NCBI RefSeq assembly: GCF_000382045.1
Contig: NZ_KB907467.1
Location: 45,768-109,767, forward strand
DNA length: 64,000 nucleotides
Direction of reading: 5' to 3'
Source: Variovorax atrisoli 110B
Lineage (GTDB): Bacteria; Pseudomonadota; Gammaproteobacteria; Burkholderiales; Burkholderiaceae_C
Shown: positions 1 to 8,505 of the stretch, piece after piece
How the letters are laid out: each line of letters opens with the position of its first letter
Numbering within the stretch: position 1 is the stretch's first letter
Program-made: the position numbers and the translations under genes
Notes under the pieces: model-generated
The model's database searches: none
What the model was told of the DNA's origin: nothing
What the model saw: only the letters and a program-made list of their open reading frames with translations

Positions 1-996
1 GGTCTGGGTCAGCTCCCTCAGGTGCTCCTCCGCCATCACACGGCCTCGCAAGGCGAAGGCGAGGAGCCACACGCCCGCGCAGAAGGCGCTGCCCACCAGC
101 AGCGACGAGAGGCCCACGATCCACGAGAGCTTCTTCCACGATTCCAGCGCGTCGTCCATCGCGGGTGCGACCACCGCGATGAACGGCGTCCCGGGTACGC
201 GCCGGAAGGTGTACAGGCGAAGCGTCCCGTCGATGACCGACGGGGCCGCATAGAAGCCCGACTCCCGATCGAGCATGCGCGGAAAGGTCGGCGACTCCTT
301 GACGCTGTATTTGCCCATGGCGGGCGTCCGCGCGACCAGCGTTCCGTCCGTTCGCACGATCGACGCCACGCCATGCGGGCCGATGTCGAGCTTGTCGAGC
401 AGCTGCGTGAAATACTCGAGGTCGATGGCCACGAGCGCCGTCCCGGCGAAGGCCCCGTCCGGACGATTGATCCTCCGGCTCAGCGCGACGGCCTCCACAC
501 CCCCGCGCGAGCGGGCGCGATAGGCCTTCGACACATAGAGGCCGACCTCGGGAGAATCGCGATGCACGGTGAAATAGTCCCGGTCGCTGAAATCCCACCG
601 GTGCGTGCTGGAACAGCAGCCATCGATGAGCCGGCCCTTGTCGTCGGTGACGCCCATGCCGGTGACGTAGCGGGCGGACAGTGTGGAGCCGAACAGCAGT
701 TCGTGCCGGACGTCCGGCTTCAGGTCGCGGATGGCGGGCTTGTCCAGCGCAGCGATCAGCATGAGCAGCGATTGATCCGCCGACTCGATGGTGCGCGAGA
801 TGTTGCCGGCGAGGACGGCGGCCACGTTCCTCGACATGCCGTGCGCATGCTCGATGGCCGTCTGGCGGTCATTCCACAGCGTGAAGGCGCTGATGGACAG
901 CACGACCAGGGTCAGCAATGTCCCGAGCGCACCGACGACGAGCGGGTGACGGCCCGCCGATGTGGCAAGTCTCGAAGAGCTGGCGCGAGGGGGCAT
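1..996 (-). CDS. Membrane sensor protein with periplasmic PDC/Cache-type domain (partial, C-terminus off the left edge)
   Basis: Reading the minus strand from the ATG at 996 gives 332 uninterrupted codons that run off the window edge. A hydrophobic segment at about residues 18-38 (VGALGTLLTLVVLSISAF) and a second at about 300-320 (GLSSLLVGSAFCAGVWLLAF) bracket a ~260-residue extracytoplasmic region. That region has the layout of a double PDC/Cache sensor, with stretches such as WDFSDRDYFTVHRDSPEVGL and FAGTALVAIDLEYFTQLLDK. In this family the cytoplasmic output is usually GGDEF/EAL or a histidine kinase. The output domain lies outside the window, so signalling type is unknown. It is the first gene left of the catabolic operon and may be independent of it. 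A TATAAA -10-like hexamer lies upstream at 1156-1151. Confidence 0.8.
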   Translation of the reverse strand, partial: MPPRASSSRLATSAGRHPLVVGALGTLLTLVVLSISAFTLWNDRQTAIEHAHGMSRNVAAVLAGNISRTIESADQSLLMLIAALDKPAIRDLKPDVRHELLFGSTLSARYVTGMGVTDDKGRLIDGCCSSTHRWDFSDRDYFTVHRDSPEVGLYVSKAYRARSRGGVEAVALSRRINRPDGAFAGTALVAIDLEYFTQLLDKLDIGPHGVASIVRTDGTLVARTPAMGKYSVKESPTFPRMLDRESGFYAAPSVIDGTLRLYTFRRVPGTPFIAVVAPAMDDALESWKKLSWIVGLSSLLVGSAFCAGVWLLAFALRGRVMAEEHLRELTQT

Positions 997-1171
997 GAGG
1001 ATCTCTTGGCGATGGACGGCGCCGGCGCTTCCCGAGTCATCGTCTCCCGGGTATCGATGCCTGAACCGACTCGCATCTCTTCGCGGGGCGACGGGAGAAC
1101 CGGCTTGCCGCGACATCGCCTTCTCGGGGCCCGCATCGCGCTGTCGGTCGTTTATACGTGCGACTCGGTTG

Positions 1172-1186
1172 GTTGAACTAATCAAC
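1172..1186. promoter_or_regulatory. Inverted repeat GTTGA-N5-TCAAC upstream of the sensor gene
   Basis: A perfect 5 bp dyad (GTTGA ACTAA TCAAC) lies in the 276 bp gap between the sensor start (996) and the end of the FAD-oxidoreductase gene (1273). A TATAAA hexamer on the minus strand (1156-1151) lies just downstream in the direction of the sensor gene. It could be an operator or part of the promoter. This is a sequence observation only. Confidence 0.3.
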
Positions 1187-1272
1187 TACATGCGCCGAAA
1201 CGACAAGGGCGTACCGGGCCTCATCCGTCGCCATGGCACGAAGCCGGCATCTGGCCAGTCTATCGACGGATT

Positions 1273-2550
1273 TCAGCGCACCAGGTCCTGGAATCGGTAG
1301 TACGCACCGACGATGGGAAGAAACCAGGGCTTGCCGAAATGGCCGGGGATCGCCGGCCAGTCGAAGTCGCGCCATGGATTCAGGTCCGCACGGCCGTTCA
1401 TCACCTCCGCCATGATCGCGCCCATGTAGGTCGACATATGGGTGCCATGGCCGCTGTAGCCCATGGAATAGAAGAGCCCGTTGCGCTCCCCGGCGCGGGG
1501 CAGGCGGTCGCGCGTCATGTCCACCATGCCGCCCCAGCAGTAGTCGATGCGGGTGTCCCTCAGTTCGGGGAATAGCTCCACGAGCGAGCGGTGCAGGATG
1601 GCGCCGCTCTTCCTGTCCGAGGCGGGGTTGCTCGCCGCGAAACGCGCGCGGCCGCCGAACAGGAGGCGGTTGTCGGGCGTGACGCGGAAGTAATTGACGA
1701 AGTTCTTGGTGTCCGTCGTCATGCGGCGCCGCGGCGTGAGGCGGTCGAGCACCTCGACCGGCAGCGGCTCGGTCACGATGATGAAAGCCCCGACGGGAAC
1801 GATCCGGCGACGGATCCAGCCCAGAGGCCCCACGGCCGAGGTGCCGGTCGCCAGCAGCACCTGCCGGGCGAGGATGCTGCCGCGAGGCGTTTCGACCCGA
1901 TGCGCCGAACCGCCCTGGCGTTCGAGGCCGATGACGGGCGTGTTCTCATGGATGTGCACGCCGCGCCTTGCCGCCGCCACGGCCAGGCCGTGGCCATAGC
2001 GGCCCACGTGCATGCCGGCGCTCTTGCGGAAAACGAGGCCGCCGAAATAGCGATCGGAGCCGATCTCGCTGCGCAGTTCTCCCCGCGTGACCATGTGGGT
2101 GTCGGGATCGCACTCCTTCTGCATCAGCGCCTGCGAGCGCGCAAGCTTGTCGTAGTGCGCCGGCTTGGCAGCGAGCTTGAGCTTGCCGACGCGCCTGAAG
2201 TCGCAGTCGATGCCTTCTTCGGCGATCAGCGATTCCACCTTGCAGACACCCGCGTCGAACGCGCGATAGAGCATGTTGGCGCGCTCGCGCCCCAGCCGTC
2301 CCGCCAGCGCGCAATAGTCCTGCGCGAAGCCGTTGTTGCACATTCCGCCGTTGCGGCCGGAGGCGGCGCTGCCCACGGTCGCAGCCTCGAACACCGCGAC
2401 GCTCGCCCCCTTCTTCGCCAACGCGATCGCCGCGGACAGCCCGGTGAAGCCTGCGCCCACGATGGCGACATCGACACTGCCGCTGGGCGCCTCCGTCTGC
2501 CCGCCGGTGAATCGGGGGGCTGTATCGAGCCAATAGGGCATCAGTTTCAT
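1273..2550 (-). CDS. FAD-dependent oxidoreductase, gamma-glutamylputrescine oxidase/DadA-like (paralogue 1)
   Basis: The 425-residue protein belongs to the DAO superfamily. It has a dinucleotide-binding GAGFTG motif at residues 32-37, a ...GRNGGMCNNG flavin-contact segment near residue 65 and the C-terminal GGMVDMTRDRLPRAG and GYSGHGTHMS segments typical of PuuB-type amine oxidoreductases. Members oxidise a secondary or primary amine to an imine/aldehyde. It is clearly paralogous to the enzyme at 15227-16519, sharing the start pattern MKLxxYW.D and the same C-terminal blocks. It is the last gene of the long minus-strand operon, 48 bp after the GNAT gene. The two aldehyde dehydrogenases upstream fit an oxidase-then-dehydrogenase route. 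The exact substrate cannot be read from sequence. Confidence 0.9.
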   Translation of the reverse strand: MKLMPYWLDTAPRFTGGQTEAPSGSVDVAIVGAGFTGLSAAIALAKKGASVAVFEAATVGSAASGRNGGMCNNGFAQDYCALAGRLGRERANMLYRAFDAGVCKVESLIAEEGIDCDFRRVGKLKLAAKPAHYDKLARSQALMQKECDPDTHMVTRGELRSEIGSDRYFGGLVFRKSAGMHVGRYGHGLAVAAARRGVHIHENTPVIGLERQGGSAHRVETPRGSILARQVLLATGTSAVGPLGWIRRRIVPVGAFIIVTEPLPVEVLDRLTPRRRMTTDTKNFVNYFRVTPDNRLLFGGRARFAASNPASDRKSGAILHRSLVELFPELRDTRIDYCWGGMVDMTRDRLPRAGERNGLFYSMGYSGHGTHMSTYMGAIMAEVMNGRADLNPWRDFDWPAIPGHFGKPWFLPIVGAYYRFQDLVR

Positions 2551-2598
2551 GGGCGAACTTCCGGCGCCTTCGCAGACGCATGCGGGTGGATCTGAGGG

Positions 2599-3504
2599 TC
2601 AACCGAACGACTGGTTGGACAGGGCGAACAGGCGCGCCTGCGCATCGGTATCGAGCGAGCGCGACGAGGCTTCGCGCACCATGCCCACGGCATGGTCGAC
2701 GCATGGCAGGCCCGATTTCTCGAGCCACGTGGACAGGCCGCCGGCTTCCGTCACGTCGATGCGCACGAAGCGGCCACGGGCGCTGCGCGCGAGCGCGACG
2801 ACGAGGTCCGTTGCATCCGCTGCGGCGTCGGCGCCGGACGCGACCACCGGTCCGATCACCAGGCCGCGACCGAACTCCCGCATGCAGGCGTAGGCCGACG
2901 CGCCATTGCCATGATCGAGGACCACCGTCGTGCACACGCGCAAGAGCGCATCCAGCAAGGCGCTCCTGTCCATTCCCGTGGCGGCGAGATCCAGCTGCCG
3001 CACCTTGGCGGCATCCGCCGCATGCATCGAGCGCACGCCTGCCGGCGCGGCTGCATGGGCCAGGGCGACTTCTCCGGTCATCACGGCCTGATGCTGGAAC
3101 ACCCGGCCTCGGGCAGCGAACCCGAACCGGGCGTAGAGCGGCAACCCTTCCCTGGTGGCGTTCAGCAGCACCGTGCGGTCGCACGCGGCGTCGAGCAGAT
3201 GCTCCATCAGGGCGCGGCCCAGCCCCTGGCCCTGCATCTTCGCGTCGACGATGATCATCCCCGCCGAGGCATGCGCCGGACCGAAGGGCCACCACATCGC
3301 CGTGGCGACCAGCCGCCCGTCGGCTTCCGCCGCAAAGCCATGGCCCAGTTCGAAAGCGAAGCGCCAGTCGGCCTCCCGATAGGGCCAGCGCAAGGCAGCG
3401 GATTGCCCGAGCGCCTGCGGCAGGTGGGCTTCGCGCAGCGCTGTCAACTGCGCGCCGATCCTGGGCATGGGCGTGCGAAGGTCGCTGGAAGTGCCGAAGA
3501 CCAT
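2599..3504 (-). CDS. GNAT-fold N-acetyltransferase, tandem-domain (paralogue 1)
   Basis: This 301-residue protein carries an N-terminal acetyl-CoA binding GNAT motif, VDAKMQGQGLGRALMEHLLD (the Q-x-x-G-x-G/A pyrophosphate loop), followed by YARFGFAARG and a second degenerate GNAT-like half. An open frame extends further upstream, but the start at 3504 (MVFGTSSD) is preferred because an AGGAGG ribosome-binding site sits just upstream. The upstream part overlaps the preceding oxidoreductase gene. It lies 8 bp after that gene, so the two are probably co-translated. A close paralogue with the same two-domain layout is at 17833-18711, on the other side of the operon promoter. The role in the pathway (amine or amino-acid acetylation, or regulation) is inferred only from context. 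Confidence 0.85.
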   Translation of the reverse strand: MVFGTSSDLRTPMPRIGAQLTALREAHLPQALGQSAALRWPYREADWRFAFELGHGFAAEADGRLVATAMWWPFGPAHASAGMIIVDAKMQGQGLGRALMEHLLDAACDRTVLLNATREGLPLYARFGFAARGRVFQHQAVMTGEVALAHAAAPAGVRSMHAADAAKVRQLDLAATGMDRSALLDALLRVCTTVVLDHGNGASAYACMREFGRGLVIGPVVASGADAAADATDLVVALARSARGRFVRIDVTEAGGLSTWLEKSGLPCVDHAVGMVREASSRSLDTDAQARLFALSNQSFG

Positions 3505-3512
3505 GGCGCCTC

Positions 3513-4838
3513 CTAGAAGTCGGCCACCTTCCCACGGGCCGAAGCCAGGAATCTGTCGGGGTGGTAGGGACGGGGATCGACGAGCGGGGATGCGCCGCTG
3601 ACGATGTCGGCGATCAGGTGCCCGGCGCCAGGGCCGATGCCGAAGCCGTGGCCGCTGAAGCCGGCGGCCAGCACGAGCCCGCGCAGGCTCGGCATTTCGC
3701 CGATGCCGGGGACGCCGTCGGGCGTGCTGTCCACATAGCCGGCCCAGGCCGCGGTCACCGAGCTGTCCGCCAACGCCGGCACCAGCTCGACCGCGCGCCT
3801 GTACGTCAGGTTGACGGCCGAGGCGTCGGCCTTCGGATCGAGGATGCGCATGCGCTCCATGGGCGTCGTTTCGTCGAGCCGCCATCGGGCGAAGCCTTCA
3901 TGGCCGCAGCGGATGCCTTCGAGCCCGCCAGGTGCGAGATTGCGCCAGCGCCGCTGGAACATCGGCAGGAACTGCGGCGCGAAACGCAGCAGCTGCGGCG
4001 TCGGGTCCACACGCCCGCGTCCGCTGATGGCCAGCGTGTAGCCGCCGTCGGCGCGGCGCGTCATGGACACGCCAGTGGTGTGGAGCGCTGCGGGAACGTC
4101 CTTGCCCGAGGTGGTCACCGACAGCGCCGTCTGGCGGATCGCAGCCTGGGGAAAACGGATGCCATATTGGCGACAGAACGAGGATGCCCACGCGCCGCCG
4201 GCGAGCACCGCGACCCGGGTGCGGATCGTCCCGCTCTCGGTGACCACCGCGCAGACCTGGCCGCCTTCGGTTTCGAGGCCGCGCGCCGCGCAGCCCTGGT
4301 GCACGGTGCCGCCGAGCTTCATGAAAGCCCGCGCCACGGCCGGTGCGGCACGCGAGGGGTCGGCGGTGCCATCCGTCGGGGCGAAGACGCCGCCTTTCCA
4401 TGCCTTGCCGGTGGCGTGACCGCGCTGCGCGGCTTCACCCGCGCTCAGCATGCGCGTCTGCACATTCACGGAGCGTGCGAACTCGCCCCAGCGCGCCCAG
4501 CCGTCGAGTTCCTTCTCGCTGTTGCTGAGATAGAGCAGCCCGCATCTGCTGAAGCCGGTGACTTCGCCGGTGTCCTGCGTGAATCGCTCCCACAGGTCCA
4601 GGCTCTTCGTGGCCATCGGCAGTTCGCGCGCATCGCGGTTCTGCTGCCGGCACCAGCCCCAGTTGCGGCTCGATTGCTCGGCACCGACGCGCCCCTTCTC
4701 GACGAGCGCGACCTTCAGGCCGCGCCGGGCCATGTAGTACGCGGCGAAAACCCCGATGATGCCGCCGCCGATCACGACGGCGTCGGCATGCGTCGGCAGT
4801 TCAGGACTGGATTCGACGGCGGATAGAGGCGCAGGCAT
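3513..4838 (-). CDS. FAD-dependent oxidoreductase of the DAO family
   Basis: The 441-residue protein has a Rossmann GGGIIG motif near residues 24-29, the flavin-contact sequence SSRNWGWCRQQNRD and the C-terminal GVPGIGEMPSLRGLVLAAGF/SGHGFGIGPGAGHL segment of D-amino-acid oxidase-like enzymes. The RNWGW.RQQ signature is seen in a subgroup of proteobacterial amino-acid/opine-type oxidoreductases. It differs in sequence from the two PuuB-like paralogues in the same operon, so the cluster carries at least two distinct oxidase chemistries. It lies 77 bp downstream of the aldehyde dehydrogenase and 8 bp upstream of the GNAT gene. The product is most simply an imine hydrolysing to a keto compound or aldehyde. 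The substrate is unassigned. Confidence 0.88.
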   Translation of the reverse strand: MPAPLSAVESSPELPTHADAVVIGGGIIGVFAAYYMARRGLKVALVEKGRVGAEQSSRNWGWCRQQNRDARELPMATKSLDLWERFTQDTGEVTGFSRCGLLYLSNSEKELDGWARWGEFARSVNVQTRMLSAGEAAQRGHATGKAWKGGVFAPTDGTADPSRAAPAVARAFMKLGGTVHQGCAARGLETEGGQVCAVVTESGTIRTRVAVLAGGAWASSFCRQYGIRFPQAAIRQTALSVTTSGKDVPAALHTTGVSMTRRADGGYTLAISGRGRVDPTPQLLRFAPQFLPMFQRRWRNLAPGGLEGIRCGHEGFARWRLDETTPMERMRILDPKADASAVNLTYRRAVELVPALADSSVTAAWAGYVDSTPDGVPGIGEMPSLRGLVLAAGFSGHGFGIGPGAGHLIADIVSGASPLVDPRPYHPDRFLASARGKVADF

Positions 4839-4915
4839 TCTGGGTATGTCCCTTGGACGTCAGTGAAAACTTGAAGGCATGCTCGATGGCGATGGCGGTC
4901 GATGCCGGAAAGCGA

Positions 4916-6403
4916 TCAGTAGCCGACGATCGCCTTGGTCTCGAGGTATTCCTCGAGGCCGTGGACGCCGTACTCGCGTCCGTTGCCGGAGCGCTTGTAG
5001 CCGCCGAACGGCGCGTGGCTGTTCCATGGCGGATAGTTGATGTGCACCTGGCCCGCGCGCAGCTGCGAAGCCACGCGCCGCGCCCGCTCGCGATCGGCGG
5101 ACTGCACGGCGGCGCCGAGTCCGTAGACCGTGTCGTTGGCGATGGCGATGGCCTGCGCTTCATCCCGGTAGGGCATCAGCACCAGCACGGGGCCGAATAT
5201 CTCTTCCTGCGCCACGCGCATGTCGGGCGTCACGTCCGAAAAGACCGTCGGCCGTGCGAAGTAGCCACGGGCCAGGCCGTCCGGCCTGCCCGGGCCGCCG
5301 CAGACCAGCCTGGCGCCTTCTTCGATCCCGCTGGCGATCATCGCCTGCACCCTTGCGTACTGCGCGGCGTTCGCGATCGGCCCCATCGATGTCTTCTCGT
5401 CGCGCGGATCGCCGAGCCTGATGCCGGCAACCGCCGCGCGGACCAGCGACTCCACCTCGGCCAGCCGCGACGCAGGCACCAGCATGCGCGTCGGCGCGCT
5501 GCACGACTGGCCCGCATTGCGCATGCCTGCCAGCACGCCCTTCGCCACGCCTTCCTCGAAATCGGCGTCGTCGAGGAACAGGTTCGGCGACTTGCCGCCC
5601 AGCTCCTGCACGACGCGCTTGACGCTGACGGCCCCCGCCTGCGCCACGAGCACGCCGGCACGCGTGGAGCCGGTGATGGAGATCATGTCGACATCGGGGT
5701 GTGCGGCCAACGCAGCGCCGACCACCTCTCCGGTGCCGCCCACCAGGCTGAAGACGCCGGCCGGCGTGCCGGCGTCGTGCATCACCTGCGCGAAGAGCCG
5801 CGCGCTGAACGGCGACAGCTCGCTGGGCTTCAGGACGACCGTGCAGCCGGCGGCGATCGCCGGCGCGACCTTGGCGGTGACCTGGTACAGGGGCCAGTTC
5901 CACGGCGTGATCAGCGCGCACACGCCGATCGGTTCCTTGGAGATCGCGAAGGCGCCCTCCGGGGAGAGAAACTCGTATCGCCGCAGCACTTCGATCTGCG
6001 CGCGCACGTGGGCGATCCCGAACGGCACATGGGCCGTCCTCGCGAACCCGATGGGCGTCCCCATCTCCGTCGTGATCGCTTGCGCGAACTGCTCCGCCCG
6101 CTCTTCCAGCAGCGCGAGGATCCGGCCCAGCAGCGCCATGCGCTCGTCGACCGTGCTTCGAGAGAACGAGCTGAAAGCGCGGCGGGCCGCGGCGACGGCG
6201 AGGTCCACGTCCGCCGATGAGCCGGCCGCGACATGCCCGACGACCGCCTCGGAGAACGGATCGACGACGGCTATGCGTGGCGCTTCCGCGCGATCCTGCC
6301 AGCGGCCGTCGATATAGAAGCGCAGGTCGTCGCCACTGTCGCCGACATTGCCGCCGACACTGCTGATGCCGCCGGCGCCGCGGACGTTGTCAGTTGCCGT
6401 CAT
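4916..6403 (-). CDS. NAD(P)-dependent aldehyde dehydrogenase
   Basis: This 495-residue ALDH-superfamily enzyme shows the NWPLYQ cofactor segment, the general-base motif ELGGKSPNLF and the catalytic cysteine motif NAGQSCSAPTRM. It also has the C-terminal EEIFGPVLV and FGGYKRSGNGREYGVHGLEEY segments. The start is placed at the ATG at 6403 because a GGAG ribosome-binding site precedes it with normal spacing. A GTG five codons upstream has no convincing site. It oxidises an aldehyde to a carboxylate in the cytosol. It sits between the cupin gene (31-46 bp) and the FAD oxidoreductase gene, so it probably handles the aldehyde that the oxidase makes. Confidence 0.92.
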   Translation of the reverse strand: MTATDNVRGAGGISSVGGNVGDSGDDLRFYIDGRWQDRAEAPRIAVVDPFSEAVVGHVAAGSSADVDLAVAAARRAFSSFSRSTVDERMALLGRILALLEERAEQFAQAITTEMGTPIGFARTAHVPFGIAHVRAQIEVLRRYEFLSPEGAFAISKEPIGVCALITPWNWPLYQVTAKVAPAIAAGCTVVLKPSELSPFSARLFAQVMHDAGTPAGVFSLVGGTGEVVGAALAAHPDVDMISITGSTRAGVLVAQAGAVSVKRVVQELGGKSPNLFLDDADFEEGVAKGVLAGMRNAGQSCSAPTRMLVPASRLAEVESLVRAAVAGIRLGDPRDEKTSMGPIANAAQYARVQAMIASGIEEGARLVCGGPGRPDGLARGYFARPTVFSDVTPDMRVAQEEIFGPVLVLMPYRDEAQAIAIANDTVYGLGAAVQSADRERARRVASQLRAGQVHINYPPWNSHAPFGGYKRSGNGREYGVHGLEEYLETKAIVGY

Positions 6404-6449
6404 CGGGTTGCGCTCCACCTGCAGTTCGTCCGTTCGGAGGGAACGCGGC

Positions 6450-6803
6450 TCAAGCGGTCACCCACACCTTGCGCACGGTCTCGATGGTGCGCCAGGTTCC
6501 GACGTAGCCGGGCTTCATGATGAAGCAGTCGCCGGCCCGGTAGGTGATCGGCGCGTGGCCCTGCTCGGTGATCTCCACCACGCCGGAGAGGATCAGGCAG
6601 AACTCCCAGGTCTCGCCCTTGATGGAGTGATTGAGGCCGACCGTCGATTCGAACACTCCCGCGCGCACCTTGCCGTCTTTCGCGCTGTCGACGTCCCAGT
6701 TGCGGCACACGATGTCGCCCTCGATGACCCGCTCCGCCGGCGGACGGTATTCGCGCGGCGCGCCGAGCTTGTCGAGTTCGAAGGGGATGAGAAGCCTGGA
6801 CAT
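6450..6803 (-). CDS. Small cupin-domain protein
   Basis: This 117-residue single-domain protein has a cupin-like core: WEFCLILSGVVEITEQG in the first half and YRAGDCFIMKPGYVGTWRTIE in the second. The second block matches the G-x5-P-x-G-x2-H-like cupin motif 2 with the usual histidine replaced. Residues 55-100 form the predicted beta-barrel. Small cupins of this kind (DUF861-like) occur with ureidoglycolate, amino-acid and polyamine catabolic genes and may act as isomerase, lyase or accessory protein. A good ribosome-binding site (AAAGG) precedes the start. It is encoded between the two aldehyde dehydrogenases of the operon. Its chemistry is not predictable from sequence. Confidence 0.8.
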   Translation of the reverse strand: MSRLLIPFELDKLGAPREYRPPAERVIEGDIVCRNWDVDSAKDGKVRAGVFESTVGLNHSIKGETWEFCLILSGVVEITEQGHAPITYRAGDCFIMKPGYVGTWRTIETVRKVWVTA

Positions 6804-6980
6804 TGAAAGCCTTTCTTGAGGGTCCGATGCCGATCAATGCTAAGGAAAACACTGCCGCATCGATGCTGAACCACGCAGGGCTAAAAGCGGGAAATGTGCG
6901 TTTGCAGGGGCCTCTTGGTGGATCGTGCCGCAGCGCCGGTTCGTCACCGGCCGCGCGGGTTCATCCAAACTTGCGAGGTG

Positions 6981-8459
6981 CTACAGCTGCCCCTGGCACA
7001 CGTACTTGATGTGCATGTAGTCCTCCAGGCCGTGCACGGAGCCTTCTCGGCCGTAGCCCGATTCCTTCACGCCGCCGAAAGGTGCGGCCTCGGCGGCCAG
7101 CGCGCCTTCGTTGATGCCGACGATGCCGGTCTCGAGTGCGTCTGCCACGCGCGAGATGCGGCGCACGTCCGTCGAATAGAAGTAGGCGGCAAGGCCGAAC
7201 GGCGTGCCGTTGGCCGCGGCGATCACCTCGGCTTCGGACTCGAAGCGCGTGATCGGCACGACCGGCCCGAACGTCTCTTCGCAACTGCATTCCATGGTCG
7301 CATCGGCGTTCACCAGTACGGTGGGCGCGAAATAGTTGGGACCGTCGCAGCGCGCGTCGCGAAGCCGCTTGCCACCGACCACGACGCGCGCGCCCCTGGC
7401 GACGGCGTCCTTCACGTGGCGCTCGATCTTGTCCACCGCACGTGCATTGATCATCGGACCGATCTGCGAATCGGCCTGCGTGGCGGGGCCCACCTTGAGC
7501 GCGCCCACCCGCGCCACCAGCCTGTCGACGAACGCATCGTGCACGCGGGCCTGCACGAACACACGGTTCGGCGACACGCAGGTCTGGCCGCCGTTGCGGA
7601 ACTTGGCGGCCATCAGGCCGTCGACCGCCGCATCGAGGTCCGCATCGTCGAACACGATGAAGGGTGCGTTCCCGCCGAGCTCCAGCGAGAGCTTCTTCAG
7701 CGTGTCGGCCGAGCGGCGGGCGAGGTGCTTGCCCACGGGCGTCGAGCCGGTGAAGGTGATCTTGCGCACGCGCACATCGTCGAGCCATGCATCGACCACT
7801 TCGGGCGTGCGCTCCCGCGAGGCGGTCACGATGTTCAGCACGCCGGAGGGAACGCCGGCCTCGGCAGCCAGCTTCACGAGCGCGAGCGAGGTCAGCGGCG
7901 TGTCCTCGGCGGGCTTGCACACCACCGTGCAGCCCGCGGCGAGCGCTGGTGCGATCTTGCGCGCGATCATCGCCGCCGGAAAGTTCCACGGCGTGACCGC
8001 GGCGACCACGCCCACCGGCTCGCGCAGCGCGAGCATGCGGCGGCCCGCCACCGGCGCGGGGATGATCTCGCCGTTGGCGCGCGTCGCCTCCTCGGCGAAC
8101 CATTCGATGTAGCTGGCCGCATAGGCGACCTCGCCGCGGCCTTCGGCCAGCGGCTTGCCCTGCTCGCGCGAGATGAGCCTGCCGAGGTCTTCCTGGTGCG
8201 CCATCACGAGGTCGTTCCAGCGCTTGAGGATCTGCGCGCGCTGCTTGGCGGGCACGGCGCGCCAGGCGGGAAAGGCCGCGTGGGCCGCATCGACGGCAGC
8301 CCGTGCATCGGCGGCCGTGCCGTCGGGCACGCTCGCGAAGATGGCGTCGGTGGCCGGGTCGCTCACGTCCAGGCGGCGTGCGTCGGCGGCTTCGCGCCAG
8401 TCGGTGCCGATGAGCATGCGGCGGGGCATCAGGTCCGGGCGTTCGATATGGAGAGGCAT
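6981..8459 (-). CDS. gabD: NAD(P)-dependent succinate-semialdehyde dehydrogenase-like enzyme
   Basis: The 492-residue ALDH enzyme shows the succinate-semialdehyde dehydrogenase pattern: PWNFPAAMIARKIAPALAAG, the base motif LELGGNAPFIVFDDADLDAA, the catalytic-cysteine motif NGGQTCVSPNR and C-terminal FGGVKESGYGREGS. The length matches GabD (about 480 residues). The reaction would convert succinate semialdehyde, or a related semialdehyde, to the dicarboxylate for entry into the TCA cycle. It is encoded 46 bp downstream of the tartrate-dehydrogenase-like gene. The presence of a class III aminotransferase across the divergent promoter fits a GABA- or omega-amino-acid-type route. Glutarate semialdehyde is an alternative substrate. 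Confidence 0.88.
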   Translation of the reverse strand: MPLHIERPDLMPRRMLIGTDWREAADARRLDVSDPATDAIFASVPDGTAADARAAVDAAHAAFPAWRAVPAKQRAQILKRWNDLVMAHQEDLGRLISREQGKPLAEGRGEVAYAASYIEWFAEEATRANGEIIPAPVAGRRMLALREPVGVVAAVTPWNFPAAMIARKIAPALAAGCTVVCKPAEDTPLTSLALVKLAAEAGVPSGVLNIVTASRERTPEVVDAWLDDVRVRKITFTGSTPVGKHLARRSADTLKKLSLELGGNAPFIVFDDADLDAAVDGLMAAKFRNGGQTCVSPNRVFVQARVHDAFVDRLVARVGALKVGPATQADSQIGPMINARAVDKIERHVKDAVARGARVVVGGKRLRDARCDGPNYFAPTVLVNADATMECSCEETFGPVVPITRFESEAEVIAAANGTPFGLAAYFYSTDVRRISRVADALETGIVGINEGALAAEAAPFGGVKESGYGREGSVHGLEDYMHIKYVCQGQL

Positions 8460-8505
8460 GGTGGTTGTTTGATGGTTCTTGAGAGGGAATGGGAACGTGC
8501 CCGGA

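Noticed and set aside
22..1176. 384-codon plus-strand open frame at the left edge
   Set aside because: The minus strand reads as a membrane sensor with two helices and a Cache-like domain; the plus frame is Arg/His-rich and featureless.
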